A stretch of 64,000 nucleotides of DNA from Oscillospiraceae bacterium (GTDB lineage: Bacteria; Bacillota; Clostridia; Oscillospirales; Oscillospiraceae). Position 1 is the first letter of the stretch, and each line of letters begins with the position of its first letter. The position numbers and the translations under genes are program-made. The notes under the pieces are model-generated. The model searched no databases, had not been told where the DNA came from, and saw only the letters and a program-made list of their open reading frames with translations. Of the stretch, positions 27,555 to 35,878 are shown piece by piece. The DNA is taken from NCBI GenBank assembly GCA_902761055.1, contig CACWIS010000002.1:1-64000 (forward strand), given 5' to 3'.

Positions 27555-29914
27555 ACCCGAGAGAGGAAACGAGATATCCCATCGGCTTCGGCGGCTCCTA
27601 TACCGAGCACTGGTCCGAAGACTATACGCTTTTCGTCTCGTACGAGGACCGTCGCTTCGTGACGGCCGTCTGGCGGGACGGAGACTGGATCGCGGAGAGC
27701 GGCGACGCCGCGCTCTGCGATCTTCTGCGCTCCGATACGGGGGACGCGCTTGCCGGGCGCTATTTCCGCGCGGCGGCGACGGTCTACGCCGCCTCGCAGG
27801 AATGTCTGCGCCGCGGCCTGCCGCTCACGCGGCTATACGAGCAGTTCTCCTGCGACGAGCCGATCGCGGCGCCGGAGCTGCTGCGCCTGCTGATGGACGA
27901 CTGCGGTTTTTCGCTGGACACGGCCTGGACGGTGACGGCGCGCTGCTGCGGCGTTCGTCCCGTCCCGGACGGCGAGCTTGCCCGCCTTGCGGCCCTGCAG
28001 CCGCGCACGGCGCATCTGGTCAAGGTGCTCGCCCACGCGCGCAGCCGCGTCCTCGCGATCGAGCATGACGGCAGCCGCCGGGAATACCGCGATCCGCCGC
28101 GTGCGCTGCGCTGCGGGGAGAAGCTCACGATCGCCTTCCGCCTTCTCGGCGGCGCGGTCGAGCGTGCGACGCTGATCCTTTTCGGCGACCGTCTGCGCCG
28201 GGAGTACCGCATGATGCGCACGCCCGAGGGCTTCTCCGTCACGCTCGACGCGCCCGAGCGGCCCGAGGCGCTCTGGTACTCGATCCGTCTCGAGACCGAG
28301 GACGGGGAATCCTTCATCTGCCCGAACGAGACCGGCTGCGACGGCGAGCTCTGCCGCAGCGAGCGGGGCGGCTTCCGTCTCACGGTCTACCGCGCGGATT
28401 TCGAGACGCCGGCGTGGTTCCGTCACGCCGTGATGTACCAGGTCTTTCCCGACCGCTTCGCGTTTTCCGACGACGACACGGCGCGGGAAGGGATCCGCTA
28501 TCATCTCTCCCTCGGCCAGACCTGCGAGCTGCACAGAAGCCTCGACGAGCCGCTGCGCTGGCAGGCGCGGCCCTTCGAGAGCGGCTATTCGCCGGACGAT
28601 TTCTACGGCGGCACGCTGCGCGGCATCGAGGAAAAGCTGCCCTATCTCAAGGAGTTGGGGATCAGCTGCCTCTATCTCAACCCCATCGTCGAGGCGCGCT
28701 CGAACCACCGCTACGACGCCGCGAACTATGAGCGGGTCGACCCGATCCTCGGCACGAACGAGGACTTTGCGCATCTGGCAAAGGCGGCGGCGGCGCAGGG
28801 CATCCGCATCATCCTCGACGGCGTGTTCTCCCATACCGGCGCGGACAGCGTCTATTTCAACCGCTACGGCAACTATCCCTCCCTCGGCGCCTGCCAGGGA
28901 CGGAGATCCCCGTATTATGACTGGTATGATTTCCGCCATTTCCCGGACGACTACCGCTGCTGGTGGGGCTTCAAGGACCTGCCGGAGGTGGACGAGTGCG
29001 ATCCGTCCTGGCAGGAGATGATCGTCACCGGAGCGAACAGCGTCGTGAAGCAGTGGCTGCGCCGCGGCGCGGCCGGCTGGCGGCTCGACGTTGCCGACGA
29101 GCTGCCCGACAGCGTCCTGCAGCTCATCCGTCTCGCCGCAAAGGAGGAAAAGCCCGACGCGCCGATCATCGGCGAGGTCTGGGAGGACGCGGTCATCAAG
29201 GAGAGCTACGGCGGCCGCCGCAGCTACGCGCTCGGCTGCTCGCTCGACAGCGTGATGAACTACCCCTTCCGCGCGGCCGTGCTCGACTTCGCGCACTTCC
29301 GCACAGACGCGCGCGCTCTCCGCGACTTCCTGCGCGCCCAGCGCATGAACTACCCCGAGCCGATGTATTACTGTCTGATGAACCTGCTCGGCTCGCACGA
29401 CATGGAGCGGCTCAAGACCGCGCTTGCGACCGACACGGTCGTCAAAAGCCTCCCGCGCGAGGAGCAGGTCAAGCTGTCCTTCTCGGCGGAGAGCCTCGCG
29501 CGCGCCGTGCGGCTCGAAAAGCTCTGCGCCGCGCTGCAGTTCGTCCTTCCGGGCGTGCCGAGCATCTACTACGGCGACGAGCAGGGGATGGAGGGCGTCG
29601 GCGACCCCTTCAACCGCGCGGTCTTCCGCGAGGGCGACCGCGAGCTGCACGATTATTATGTAAACCTTTCCGCACTCCGCAATTCCGATCCGGTCTTCGC
29701 CGAGGGCGAGGCGGCCTTCTTTGCTCCCTCGTCGGATATCCTCGCGGTCCTGCGCTGGTGCGAAGGGGAAAACAAGGCGTCGGACAGCGTTTTTCTGACG
29801 CTGATCAACCGCGGCGGGGAGGAGCGCGTCTGCCTCGACCTCGGCTGCGCGGGCTTGGGGAGCTACGAGGACACGGCTGCCGCCTGCAGCGCGCGGACGG
29901 TCCGCGTTAAATAA
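27542..29914 (+). CDS. Large GH13 alpha-glucan hydrolase with unassigned N-terminal region
   Basis: The 790-residue protein has a C-terminal alpha-amylase-family barrel (about residues 295-720). Its marks are MYQVFPDRF, ILDGVFSHTG, the nucleophile region GWRLDVADEL, the acid/base in IIGEVWED, and LLGSHDMERLKT. Residues about 170-290 look like the beta-sandwich that precedes neopullulanase and cyclomaltodextrinase domains. Residues 1-165 are helical and I cannot assign them. It most likely cleaves maltodextrins or glycogen branches, giving this operon a degradation arm, but the exact linkage is unknown. It overlaps glgA by 13 bases in another frame. Confidence 0.88.
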   Translation: MHALNPREETRYPIGFGGSYTEHWSEDYTLFVSYEDRRFVTAVWRDGDWIAESGDAALCDLLRSDTGDALAGRYFRAAATVYAASQECLRRGLPLTRLYEQFSCDEPIAAPELLRLLMDDCGFSLDTAWTVTARCCGVRPVPDGELARLAALQPRTAHLVKVLAHARSRVLAIEHDGSRREYRDPPRALRCGEKLTIAFRLLGGAVERATLILFGDRLRREYRMMRTPEGFSVTLDAPERPEALWYSIRLETEDGESFICPNETGCDGELCRSERGGFRLTVYRADFETPAWFRHAVMYQVFPDRFAFSDDDTAREGIRYHLSLGQTCELHRSLDEPLRWQARPFESGYSPDDFYGGTLRGIEEKLPYLKELGISCLYLNPIVEARSNHRYDAANYERVDPILGTNEDFAHLAKAAAAQGIRIILDGVFSHTGADSVYFNRYGNYPSLGACQGRRSPYYDWYDFRHFPDDYRCWWGFKDLPEVDECDPSWQEMIVTGANSVVKQWLRRGAAGWRLDVADELPDSVLQLIRLAAKEEKPDAPIIGEVWEDAVIKESYGGRRSYALGCSLDSVMNYPFRAAVLDFAHFRTDARALRDFLRAQRMNYPEPMYYCLMNLLGSHDMERLKTALATDTVVKSLPREEQVKLSFSAESLARAVRLEKLCAALQFVLPGVPSIYYGDEQGMEGVGDPFNRAVFREGDRELHDYYVNLSALRNSDPVFAEGEAAFFAPSSDILAVLRWCEGENKASDSVFLTLINRGGEERVCLDLGCAGLGSYEDTAAACSARTVRVK

Positions 29915-29942
29915 TTATGTAAACTTGATCGGAGGCACAGCC

Positions 29943-30470
29943 ATGAAGAACTATCTCATCGTGGTCGATATGCAGAACGATTTTATCGACGGTGCGCTCG
30001 GCACGGCCGAGGCCGTCGCCATCGTCGACAGGGTCGCCGAGAAGATCCGCTCCTTCGACGGCGAGGTCATCTTCACGCGCGACACGCACGCACCGGACTA
30101 TCTCGAAACGCAGGAGGGGCGGAAGCTCCCGGTCGTGCACTGCGTCAAGGACAGCGAGGGCTGGCGCATCCGCGACGGGCTCGAGGCGATCCGCCCGGCG
30201 CTCGTCCTCGACAAGCCGAGCTTCGGCTCGGCGGAGCTCGGCGCGATCCTGGCCGCGCGCGACGCCGAGAAGGGCGTCGGCGAGATCACGCTGATCGGCC
30301 TGTGCACGGACATCTGCGTGATCTCCAACGCGCTGCTCGTCAAGGCTTTTCTGCCCGAGGTGCCCGTCCGCGTGGACGCGGCCTGCTGCGCCGGCGTCAC
30401 GCCGGAGAGCCACCGCAACGCGCTCGCGGCCATGAAGATGTGCCAGATCGCGATCGACAACGAGGAATAA
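29943..30470 (+). CDS. Isochorismatase-like cysteine hydrolase (nicotinamidase-related)
   Basis: The 175-residue protein belongs to the cysteine hydrolase superfamily. It has the catalytic Asp in IVVDMQNDFIDGALG, a Lys in LDKPSFGS and the nucleophile Cys in GLCTDICVISNA, the cis-peptide motif of the family. TRDTHAPDYLETQEG sits where nicotinamidases carry their metal ligands. A role in NAD salvage is plausible, but the clade has many members of unknown substrate. GGAGG lies 7 bases before ATG 29943, so the in-frame start 18 bases earlier is rejected. It follows the GH13 gene by 28 bases. Confidence 0.88.
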   Translation: MKNYLIVVDMQNDFIDGALGTAEAVAIVDRVAEKIRSFDGEVIFTRDTHAPDYLETQEGRKLPVVHCVKDSEGWRIRDGLEAIRPALVLDKPSFGSAELGAILAARDAEKGVGEITLIGLCTDICVISNALLVKAFLPEVPVRVDAACCAGVTPESHRNALAAMKMCQIAIDNEE

Positions 30471-30472
30471 AA

Positions 30473-30500
30473 AAGCTGCTCCCGGAGGGGAGCAGCTTTC
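30473..30500 (+). promoter_or_regulatory. Hairpin overlapping a ribosome binding site
   Basis: AAAGCTGCTCCC pairs with GGGAGCAGCTTT. The right arm contains a GGAGGGGAG that would serve an ATG at 30501. It could be a weak terminator for the hydrolase gene or a structure that hides that ribosome binding site. Confidence 0.5.
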
Positions 30501-30524
30501 ATGCATGAGAAGGGAAGACCCGCC

Positions 30525-31796
30525 GTGAAAAAAGAATTCGAACGCTTCGATATGAAACGCCCGCCCGAGCGCACGAGGTGGTACCTGCGCCCGCTGACCT
30601 ATCTGCTGAGCGCGCCGGACGTCGCCAGGCACGGCGCGGTCATCCGCCGGGTCGGCACGGAGGGGCTCAGGCCGCCCTATGTGATGCTGTGCAACCACAA
30701 CGCCTTTCTGGACTTCAAGGTCGCGACGATGGCGATCTGGCCCGCGCGCGCCAACTACGTCGTGGCGATCGACGGCTTCATCGGGCGCGAGGAGCTGCTG
30801 CGGAAGGTCGGCTGCATCTGCAAGCGCAAGTTCACGAACGACATCACGCTCGTGCGGCAGCTCAAGGCCGTGATCGACAACGGCGACGTCGCGATGATCT
30901 ACCCCGAGGCGCGCTACTCGCTCTGCGGGACGACGGCGGTGCTGCCGGCCTCGCTCGGCAAGCTCTGCAAGCTGCTGAAGGTGCCGGTCGTGACGCTGAT
31001 CTGCCACGGCCACCACGTCAACTCGCCCTTCTGGAACCTGCACGACCGCGGCGTCAGGCCCACGGAGGCGGAGTTTTCGCTGCTTTTCACGCCCGAGGAG
31101 CTGGAGAGCACCCCGGCCGACGAGCTCAACCGCCGCATCGTCGAGGCGTTTCAATACGACGACTTCGCCTGGCAGAAGGAGCGCGGCGTCCGCACGCCCT
31201 ACGCCGGCCGCGCGGAGGGTCTGCACAAGGTGCTCTATCAGTGTCCGCACTGCGGCACGGAGTTCCGCATGAGCTCCCGGGGCACGCAGCTTTTCTGCGA
31301 GAGCTGCGGCAAGAGCTGGACGATGAGCGAGCTCGGCGAGCTGAGCGCCGACGAGGGCGAGACGGAGTTTTCGCACATCCCGAACTGGTACGAATGGGAG
31401 CGCGCGAACGTCCGCCGGGAGGTCGCCGAGGGCCGCTATTCCAGCGGCGAGCTGCCCGTCACGGTGGACACGCTGCCGAACGCAAGGAAGTTCATCCGTC
31501 TCGGCGAGGGGACGATGGTGCACGACATGGACGGCTTCACCGTACGCGGCACGGACGTGGACGGCGATCCCTTCGAGATGCGCAAGCCCGTGCCGAGCCT
31601 GTACTCCTGCCACATCGAGTACGAGTATCTCGGCAAGCACGGCGACTGCGTGGATCTCAACACGCTCGAGGACACCTGGTACATCTATCCGCACGACTGC
31701 GACTTTGCCGTGACGAAGATGGCGCTGGCGACCGAGGAGCTGTACTTCGCGCACTGCCGCGCGATCGGACGGCCCTGCCCGCCGGGCCTCGCGTGA
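30525..31796 (+). CDS. PlsC-like acyltransferase with C-terminal zinc ribbon
   Basis: The 423-residue protein has an LPLAT/PlsC-type acyltransferase domain (about residues 15-230) with the HX4D motif in LCNHNAFLDF and an acceptor-site motif IYPEARYSLCG. Members transfer acyl chains to glycerophosphate or related acceptors at the membrane. Unusually, a four-Cys zinc ribbon follows (CPHCGTEFRMSS, then CESCGKSWT) and then a beta-rich tail of about 130 residues of unknown role. I chose GTG 30525, with AGAAGGGA 9 bases upstream. ATG 30501 in the same frame is also possible but its ribosome binding site lies in a hairpin. Confidence 0.82.
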   Translation: MKKEFERFDMKRPPERTRWYLRPLTYLLSAPDVARHGAVIRRVGTEGLRPPYVMLCNHNAFLDFKVATMAIWPARANYVVAIDGFIGREELLRKVGCICKRKFTNDITLVRQLKAVIDNGDVAMIYPEARYSLCGTTAVLPASLGKLCKLLKVPVVTLICHGHHVNSPFWNLHDRGVRPTEAEFSLLFTPEELESTPADELNRRIVEAFQYDDFAWQKERGVRTPYAGRAEGLHKVLYQCPHCGTEFRMSSRGTQLFCESCGKSWTMSELGELSADEGETEFSHIPNWYEWERANVRREVAEGRYSSGELPVTVDTLPNARKFIRLGEGTMVHDMDGFTVRGTDVDGDPFEMRKPVPSLYSCHIEYEYLGKHGDCVDLNTLEDTWYIYPHDCDFAVTKMALATEELYFAHCRAIGRPCPPGLA

Positions 31797-31804
31797 GACG
31801 AAAG

Positions 31805-31846
31805 AAAAGACCGCCGGAGCATCGAACTGCTCCGGCGGTCTTTTTA
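31805..31846 (+). terminator. Terminator of the PlsC-like gene
   Basis: The hairpin AAGACCGCCGGAGCA / TGCTCCGGCGGTCTT with a 6-base loop is followed by a T-run. Confidence 0.93.
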
Positions 31847-31880
31847 TTTTGGATCTCAAGACTGATATCCAAAATAAAAA
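31841..31880. repeat. 14-bp perfect inverted repeat
   Basis: Arms 31841-31854 (TTTTTATTTTGGAT) and 31867-31880 are exact reverse complements around a 12-base centre. The left arm overlaps the T-run of the preceding terminator. It borders the mobile-element remnant that follows. Confidence 0.75.
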
Positions 31881-32202
31881 GAAGTCTGCTTCAACCCTGC
31901 TCCTGCAAAAAGCCGGAGCCACTACACCAAGCGCTGGTGTAACCACGCCCAAAGCGAGGGGAAGTCAAACTTCTACTGTAAGTATTGCAGACGAATCCGC
32001 AAAAAGCAAGCAGCAGTTCCAAATGCTGAACAGCATGGGCGCGGAGCTGACGGAAGGACAGCAGCGGTATTATTCCGATTCCGAGATCCGCGACGCGCAG
32101 GGACGAATACAAAAATACAAATCCGAACCGGAATCCAAACCGGAGCGTAAGCGCCGCGGGTTCGGTTTGGAAAGGAGGAGCAGCGGAATGAGCGCGAGAT
32201 GA
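31849..32202 (+). pseudogene. Fragment of a mobile-element polyvalent protein (ART-like segment), probably dead
   Basis: This open frame has no ribosome binding site and would need a TTG start inside an inverted repeat. Its central part, GAELTEGQQRYYSDSEIRDAQ, resembles the lead-in to ADP-ribosyltransferase-like modules in very large polyvalent proteins of phages and conjugative elements, where a YHGT-type motif normally follows; here the module is cut before that motif. The frame ends at TGA 32200-32202, overlapping by 4 bases (ATGA) a second short frame (32199-32312) that runs into the tRNA-Leu gene. Ribosome binding site-like GGAGGAG lies at 32175-32181. This looks like the end of an operon of an integrated element, later deleted. 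Confidence 0.45.
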
Positions 32203-32218
32203 CTTTTGATGCCATGCA

Positions 32219-32258
32219 TAAAAAAGTCGTCGCAAGCGATTTGAAGCTTGCGACGACG
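32219..32258 (-). terminator. Terminator of tRNA-Leu
   Basis: On the minus strand GTCGTCGCAAGC pairs with GCTTGCGACGAC around an 8-base loop and is followed by six T residues, directly after the tRNA 3' end. Confidence 0.93.
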
Positions 32259-32344
32259 TGGTGCCGGTGGTGGGACTCGAACCCACACCCTGTTGCCAGG
32301 AACGGATTTTGAGTCCGTCACGTCTACCATTCCATCACACCGGC
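32259..32344 (-). tRNA. tRNA-Leu (anticodon CAA)
   Basis: The 86-base minus-strand sequence folds as a class II tRNA. It has a GCCGGTG/CACCGGC acceptor stem, a long variable arm, GGTTCGAGTCC in the T arm and an encoded CCA end (32261-32259). The anticodon loop CTCAAAA within stem ACGGA/TCCGT gives anticodon CAA, reading UUG. It has its own promoter and terminator. A mobile-element remnant abuts its 3' side, as expected if the tRNA served as an attachment site. Confidence 0.97.
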
Positions 32345-32357
32345 GTTCTGTTCCAAG

Positions 32358-32386
32358 AGTATATATCATGCGCCGTGAAAATTCAA
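32358..32386 (-). promoter_or_regulatory. Promoter of tRNA-Leu
   Basis: On the minus strand TTGAAT (32386-32381) and TATACT (32363-32358) are 17 bases apart, just upstream of the tRNA. Confidence 0.7.
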
Positions 32387-32397
32387 GTGCCATTCCG

Positions 32398-33360
32398 TCA
32401 CGCGAGGGGGGTGAGCAGAGCCGCGCCGAGGGCCAGCAGCGCGGAGAGAGCAGCGCACAGCAGCCGCCCGAGCGTGTGGCGGCGGCAGCGCAGATCCGTG
32501 TCCCGCAGCACCGCCAGGGTCTGAAAGTGGACGCTCAGCCCGCCCCAGCCCGCGAGAAAGGCCGCAAGCGCAAAACGGCCGGGCGAGAGCGGCAGCCCCC
32601 GCAGCGTGCCCACGCCGCTCGAGAGCTCCAGCAGGCCGATGAGAAAGGCGCGCGCGCTCTGCGCGTCCGGACCCGGCAGCCGTGCAAGCAGGCCGGCCGC
32701 CGCATCATACGCGCCGAAGCTATCCAGAAGCCCGGAAAAGACCGAGAAGCACACGATGAAGGCGCAGACGGACAGCACCGCGGCGAGCGCCGAGCGCACG
32801 GATTCGACGAGCGCGGCGGAGAAGCCTCTCTCCTCCGGCCGATCCGGAAGCGTCTGCACCGCGTCGCCCCGTCCGCGAAAGAAAACGCCTGTCAGCGCCG
32901 CGGCGAGGACATGGATCGCATAGAGCAGCAGCCCCGCCCGGCGCGAGGAGAACAGCCCCGCGCCGATCACGCCGACGAGAAAGGAGGGGCCGGAGTTGCT
33001 GCAGAAGCCGAGCAGGCGCTCCGCCTCGTCCCGGGAGACCTGTCCGTTTCGATACAGCTCCGCGACCGTCTGCGCGCCGAGCGGATAGCCCCCGCAGATC
33101 CCGGTGAGAAAGGCCGCGGCTCCCGCCCCGGACACGCCCCAGAGCCGCCGCGCGGCGGGGGCCAGCGGACGGGCCAGCAGGCGCGGCACGCCCAGACGGA
33201 CCAGCAGCGCGCTGGCCGCGAAGAAGGGCAGCAGCGAGGGGACGATCAGCTCGGCGCAGAGGGAGAGCGCCCAGCGCGCGCTCTCGATCGCCTCCTGCGG
33301 CGCAAAGATCAGACAAAGCATCGCGCACGCGGCGCCGACGACGGCGACAGGCTCCTTCAT
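32398..33360 (-). CDS. YlbJ-like sporulation membrane protein
   Basis: The 320-residue protein has about eight membrane helices and gate-domain motifs typical of YlbJ: SLLPFFAASALLVRLG, GICGGYPLGAQTVAEL, and FCSNSGPSFLVGVIGAGLF. YlbJ is needed for normal spore maturation, probably as a small-molecule transporter in the mother cell or forespore. The protein is shorter than the Bacillus version (about 400 residues). GGGAGG precedes ATG 33360. It is divergent from the sporulation genes yqfC and yqfD across a 71-base region containing a perfect palindrome, which fits a shared sporulation context. Confidence 0.82.
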   Translation of the reverse strand: MKEPVAVVGAACAMLCLIFAPQEAIESARWALSLCAELIVPSLLPFFAASALLVRLGVPRLLARPLAPAARRLWGVSGAGAAAFLTGICGGYPLGAQTVAELYRNGQVSRDEAERLLGFCSNSGPSFLVGVIGAGLFSSRRAGLLLYAIHVLAAALTGVFFRGRGDAVQTLPDRPEERGFSAALVESVRSALAAVLSVCAFIVCFSVFSGLLDSFGAYDAAAGLLARLPGPDAQSARAFLIGLLELSSGVGTLRGLPLSPGRFALAAFLAGWGGLSVHFQTLAVLRDTDLRCRRHTLGRLLCAALSALLALGAALLTPLA

Positions 33361-33385
33361 CCGGCATCATCCTCCCGGTATCAAG

Positions 33386-33403
33386 CTATGAGCGCGCTCA
33401 TAG
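33386..33403. promoter_or_regulatory. 18-bp perfect palindrome between ylbJ-like and yqfC
   Basis: CTATGAGCG and CGCTCATAG form an uninterrupted dyad in the middle of the 71-base divergent region. It is a candidate binding site for a dimeric regulator shared by both sporulation transcripts. Confidence 0.55.
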
Positions 33404-33431
33404 AGTTATACGAAAAGGAGGGGAGAGAGAC

Positions 33432-33701
33432 GTGAAAACAAAACGCTTCGTGCGCGAGCGTCTCGCGGAGAAGCTCTCGCTCCCGCCGGAGGCGTTCGGC
33501 GCGCTGCTCGTCACGGCGGCCGGACACGGCGTATTGATCGAAAACCACCGGGGCGTCGAGGAGTTCAGCGAGGACTATCTCCGCGTCCGCGCACAGAGAG
33601 GCAGCTTTGCCGTCCGGGGCAGCGGGATCCGGATCCGCGCGCTCTGCCGCGGCGTGCTGGCGCTGGAGGGAGAGATCGTCGCGATGGAGTGGGACGTATG
33701 A
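33432..33701 (+). CDS. yqfC: Sporulation protein YqfC
   Basis: The 89-residue protein belongs to the YabP/YqfC family, small mother-cell sporulation proteins under sigma-E in Bacillus. It shows the family shape with a basic N-terminus, GHGVLIENHRGVEEFSEDYL in the middle and a final beta-rich part ending GEIVAMEWDV. AAGGAGGGGAG is upstream of ATG 33432. It overlaps yqfD by 4 bases (ATGA), the arrangement found in most spore formers. Confidence 0.9.
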   Translation: MKTKRFVRERLAEKLSLPPEAFGALLVTAAGHGVLIENHRGVEEFSEDYLRVRAQRGSFAVRGSGIRIRALCRGVLALEGEIVAMEWDV

Positions 33702-34852
33702 GAAAGACCTTGAGACTGTTTCGCGGCGAGCTGCGGGTCCGCTTTCGGGGCGGCGATACGGCGCGCTTCCTCAACGCCTGCGCGGAGGCGGGCGTGGAAC
33801 TGCGCGAGATCGAAAGCGCGCAGGAAGGTCTGTACGCGTGCCTTTTTGAGGAGGAGCGGACGCGGGCGGAGAAGATCGCGCTCCTCTGCTCCGGCGAGCT
33901 TGAGACGCTCGCGCTGCGCGGCGGCAGCCGGGAGCGCGGCATGCTGCGTCGCCGTGCGCGTCTTGCCGTGTTCGCCTGTCTCTGCGCGCTCGCGCTGAGC
34001 CTCTCGAGCCTGTTCATCTGGGATTTCGAGGTCACCGGGAACGATCGGCTCTCGCGCACCGAGATCCTGCGCGCCCTTGCGGACTGCGGCGTCGGGGAAG
34101 GCTGCTTCTGGCCGGCGGGCGACGCGGAGGCGATCCGCTCGAAGATGCTGCTGCGCCTGCCGGAGCTGGCCTGGATGTCGCTCAACGTCCGCGGCTCGCG
34201 CGCGAGCGTCGTCGTGCTCGAACGCAGGGACGCGCCGGAGATCTACCGCGAAGATGCGCCGGCGGACCTGATCGCCGCGCGCGGCGGCGTGATCGCGGAG
34301 CTCTCCGTCGAAAACGGCAGGGCGCTCGCTTCACGCGGGCAGACGGTGACGGAGGGGGAGACGCTCGTCTCCGGCACGCTCGAGAGCCTTGCCGCGCCGC
34401 CGCGCCGTGTGCGCGCACGCGGCAGCGTCACGGCCGACACCTGGCCGGAGAGGACGGTCGTTTTGTGTCCTGCCGCGCGCGAAAAAAGCCGCAAAAAGGG
34501 CTTTCGGATGATCCTGGGGCTGCGCGTGGGAAAACATCGCGTGAATTTGCTGCCAAACAGTAGAAAAGAGCTTGACGAATGTGATAGAATCATGAAAGAA
34601 TACCAGATAGGCGTGAAGGGACTGTTCACCTTCCCGCTGCGCCTGATCGCGGAGGTTTACCGCCCCTTTGAAACGCAGGGAGACTATCGCCCCGATCCTT
34701 CGGCTTTCGAGCCGCGCGCGCTCGCCGCGCTCGGGGAGGAGACGGACGGCGAGGTCCTGTCCTGCGAGTTCACGCGGGGCGACGGCTTCCTCCTCCTGCG
34801 CGCCCACTGCCGCGAGGAGATCGCGCTTACAAAAGAGACAGAAAACCCATAG
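33698..34852 (+). CDS. yqfD: Sporulation protein YqfD
   Basis: The 384-residue protein has a cytoplasmic N-terminal domain of about 85 residues, one membrane helix (about residues 90-108) starting after a Arg-rich patch, and an extracytoplasmic region with VTGNDRLSRTEILRALADCG, resembling a POTRA-like start. YqfD is required for efficient sporulation in Bacillus and is controlled by sigma-E there. ATG 33698 overlaps the yqfC stop. The 3' end leads into phoH after 12 bases, so the sporulation and ribosome-maturation genes are probably co-transcribed. Confidence 0.92.
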   Translation: MRKTLRLFRGELRVRFRGGDTARFLNACAEAGVELREIESAQEGLYACLFEEERTRAEKIALLCSGELETLALRGGSRERGMLRRRARLAVFACLCALALSLSSLFIWDFEVTGNDRLSRTEILRALADCGVGEGCFWPAGDAEAIRSKMLLRLPELAWMSLNVRGSRASVVVLERRDAPEIYREDAPADLIAARGGVIAELSVENGRALASRGQTVTEGETLVSGTLESLAAPPRRVRARGSVTADTWPERTVVLCPAAREKSRKKGFRMILGLRVGKHRVNLLPNSRKELDECDRIMKEYQIGVKGLFTFPLRLIAEVYRPFETQGDYRPDPSAFEPRALAALGEETDGEVLSCEFTRGDGFLLLRAHCREEIALTKETENP

Positions 34853-34864
34853 TGAGGGATGTAC

Positions 34865-35878
34865 ATGATAGAAAAAACCATCGGCGTGGACAGAATGGAG
34901 CATGTCATCAGCGTTTTCGGCTCCTTCGACCAGAACCTGCGCATCATCGAATCGGAGCTGGAGGTGTCCGTCGTCGAGCGCGGCGACCAGATCCACATCA
35001 GCGGCGAAGCCGAAAACGTCATGCTCGCCGAGGAGGCGATCAACGGCCTGCTGACGCTCGCGGCCAAGGGCGAGAACATCGACGCGCAGAACGTGCGCTA
35101 TATCCTCAAGCTCGTGCGCGAGGGCAAGCAGGACAAGATCGGCGAGCTTGCCGGCGACGTGATCTGCATCACCGCCAAGGGCAAGCCCATCAAGCCCAAG
35201 ACGCTGGGACAGAAAGAGTACTGCGACGCGATCGCGAACAACACCGTCACGCTCGGCATCGGCCCGGCGGGAACGGGCAAGACCTATCTGGCCGTCGCCG
35301 CCGCCGTCGCCGCCTTCCGTTCCGAGCAGGTCAACCGCATCATCCTCACGCGCCCCGCCGTCGAGGCGGGCGAGCGGCTCGGCTTCCTGCCCGGCGACCT
35401 GCAGAGCAAGGTCGACCCCTATCTGCGCCCGCTCTACGACGCGCTTTTTGATATGCTCGGCGCGGACACCTACCAGAAGTATCTCGAGCGCGGGAACATC
35501 GAAGTCGCGCCGCTGGCCTACATGCGCGGACGCACGCTCGACGACAGCTTCATCATCCTCGACGAGGCGCAGAACACCTCGCGCGAGCAGATGAAGATGT
35601 TTCTCACGCGCATCGGCTTCGGCTCGAAGGTCGTCATCACCGGCGACATCACGCAGATCGACCTGCCCGAGGACAAGACCAGCGGCCTGAAGGTCGCCAT
35701 GAAGGTGCTCGACGGCATCGACGACATCGCGATCTGCACGCTTACCGGCGCGGACGTCGTGCGCCACCGCCTCGTGCAGAAGATCATCGAGGCCTACGAG
35801 GTCTTTGAAAAGAAAAACCCGCAGCCGGAGGAGAAGAAGCCGCCGCTGCGCAATTACGGCAGTTACAGGAGAAAGTAA
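34865..35878 (+). CDS. PhoH-like ATPase
   Basis: The 337-residue protein has a KH-like N-terminal part (about residues 15-80) and a PhoH P-loop ATPase domain. It carries Walker A GIGPAGTGKTYLA, TRPAVEAGERLGFLPGD, Walker B in FIILDEAQNTS and the sensor region VVITGDITQIDLP. PhoH-like proteins (YbeZ) act with the RNase YbeY in rRNA maturation. I chose ATG 34865 because GTGAGGG lies 6 bases upstream; ATG 34859 would leave no spacing. ybeY follows immediately. The pgpH gene that often separates the two is missing. Confidence 0.95.
   Translation: MIEKTIGVDRMEHVISVFGSFDQNLRIIESELEVSVVERGDQIHISGEAENVMLAEEAINGLLTLAAKGENIDAQNVRYILKLVREGKQDKIGELAGDVICITAKGKPIKPKTLGQKEYCDAIANNTVTLGIGPAGTGKTYLAVAAAVAAFRSEQVNRIILTRPAVEAGERLGFLPGDLQSKVDPYLRPLYDALFDMLGADTYQKYLERGNIEVAPLAYMRGRTLDDSFIILDEAQNTSREQMKMFLTRIGFGSKVVITGDITQIDLPEDKTSGLKVAMKVLDGIDDIAICTLTGADVVRHRLVQKIIEAYEVFEKKNPQPEEKKPPLRNYGSYRRK

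Noticed and set aside
30501..30524. ATG 30501 as the start of the PlsC-like gene
   Set aside because: It is possible, but its ribosome binding site is inside a strong hairpin; GTG 30525 has an exposed site, so I kept the shorter form.
32248..33435. Plus-strand open frame of 395 codons across tRNA-Leu and ylbJ-like
   Set aside because: It crosses a tRNA gene and is antisense to a membrane protein with clear family motifs.
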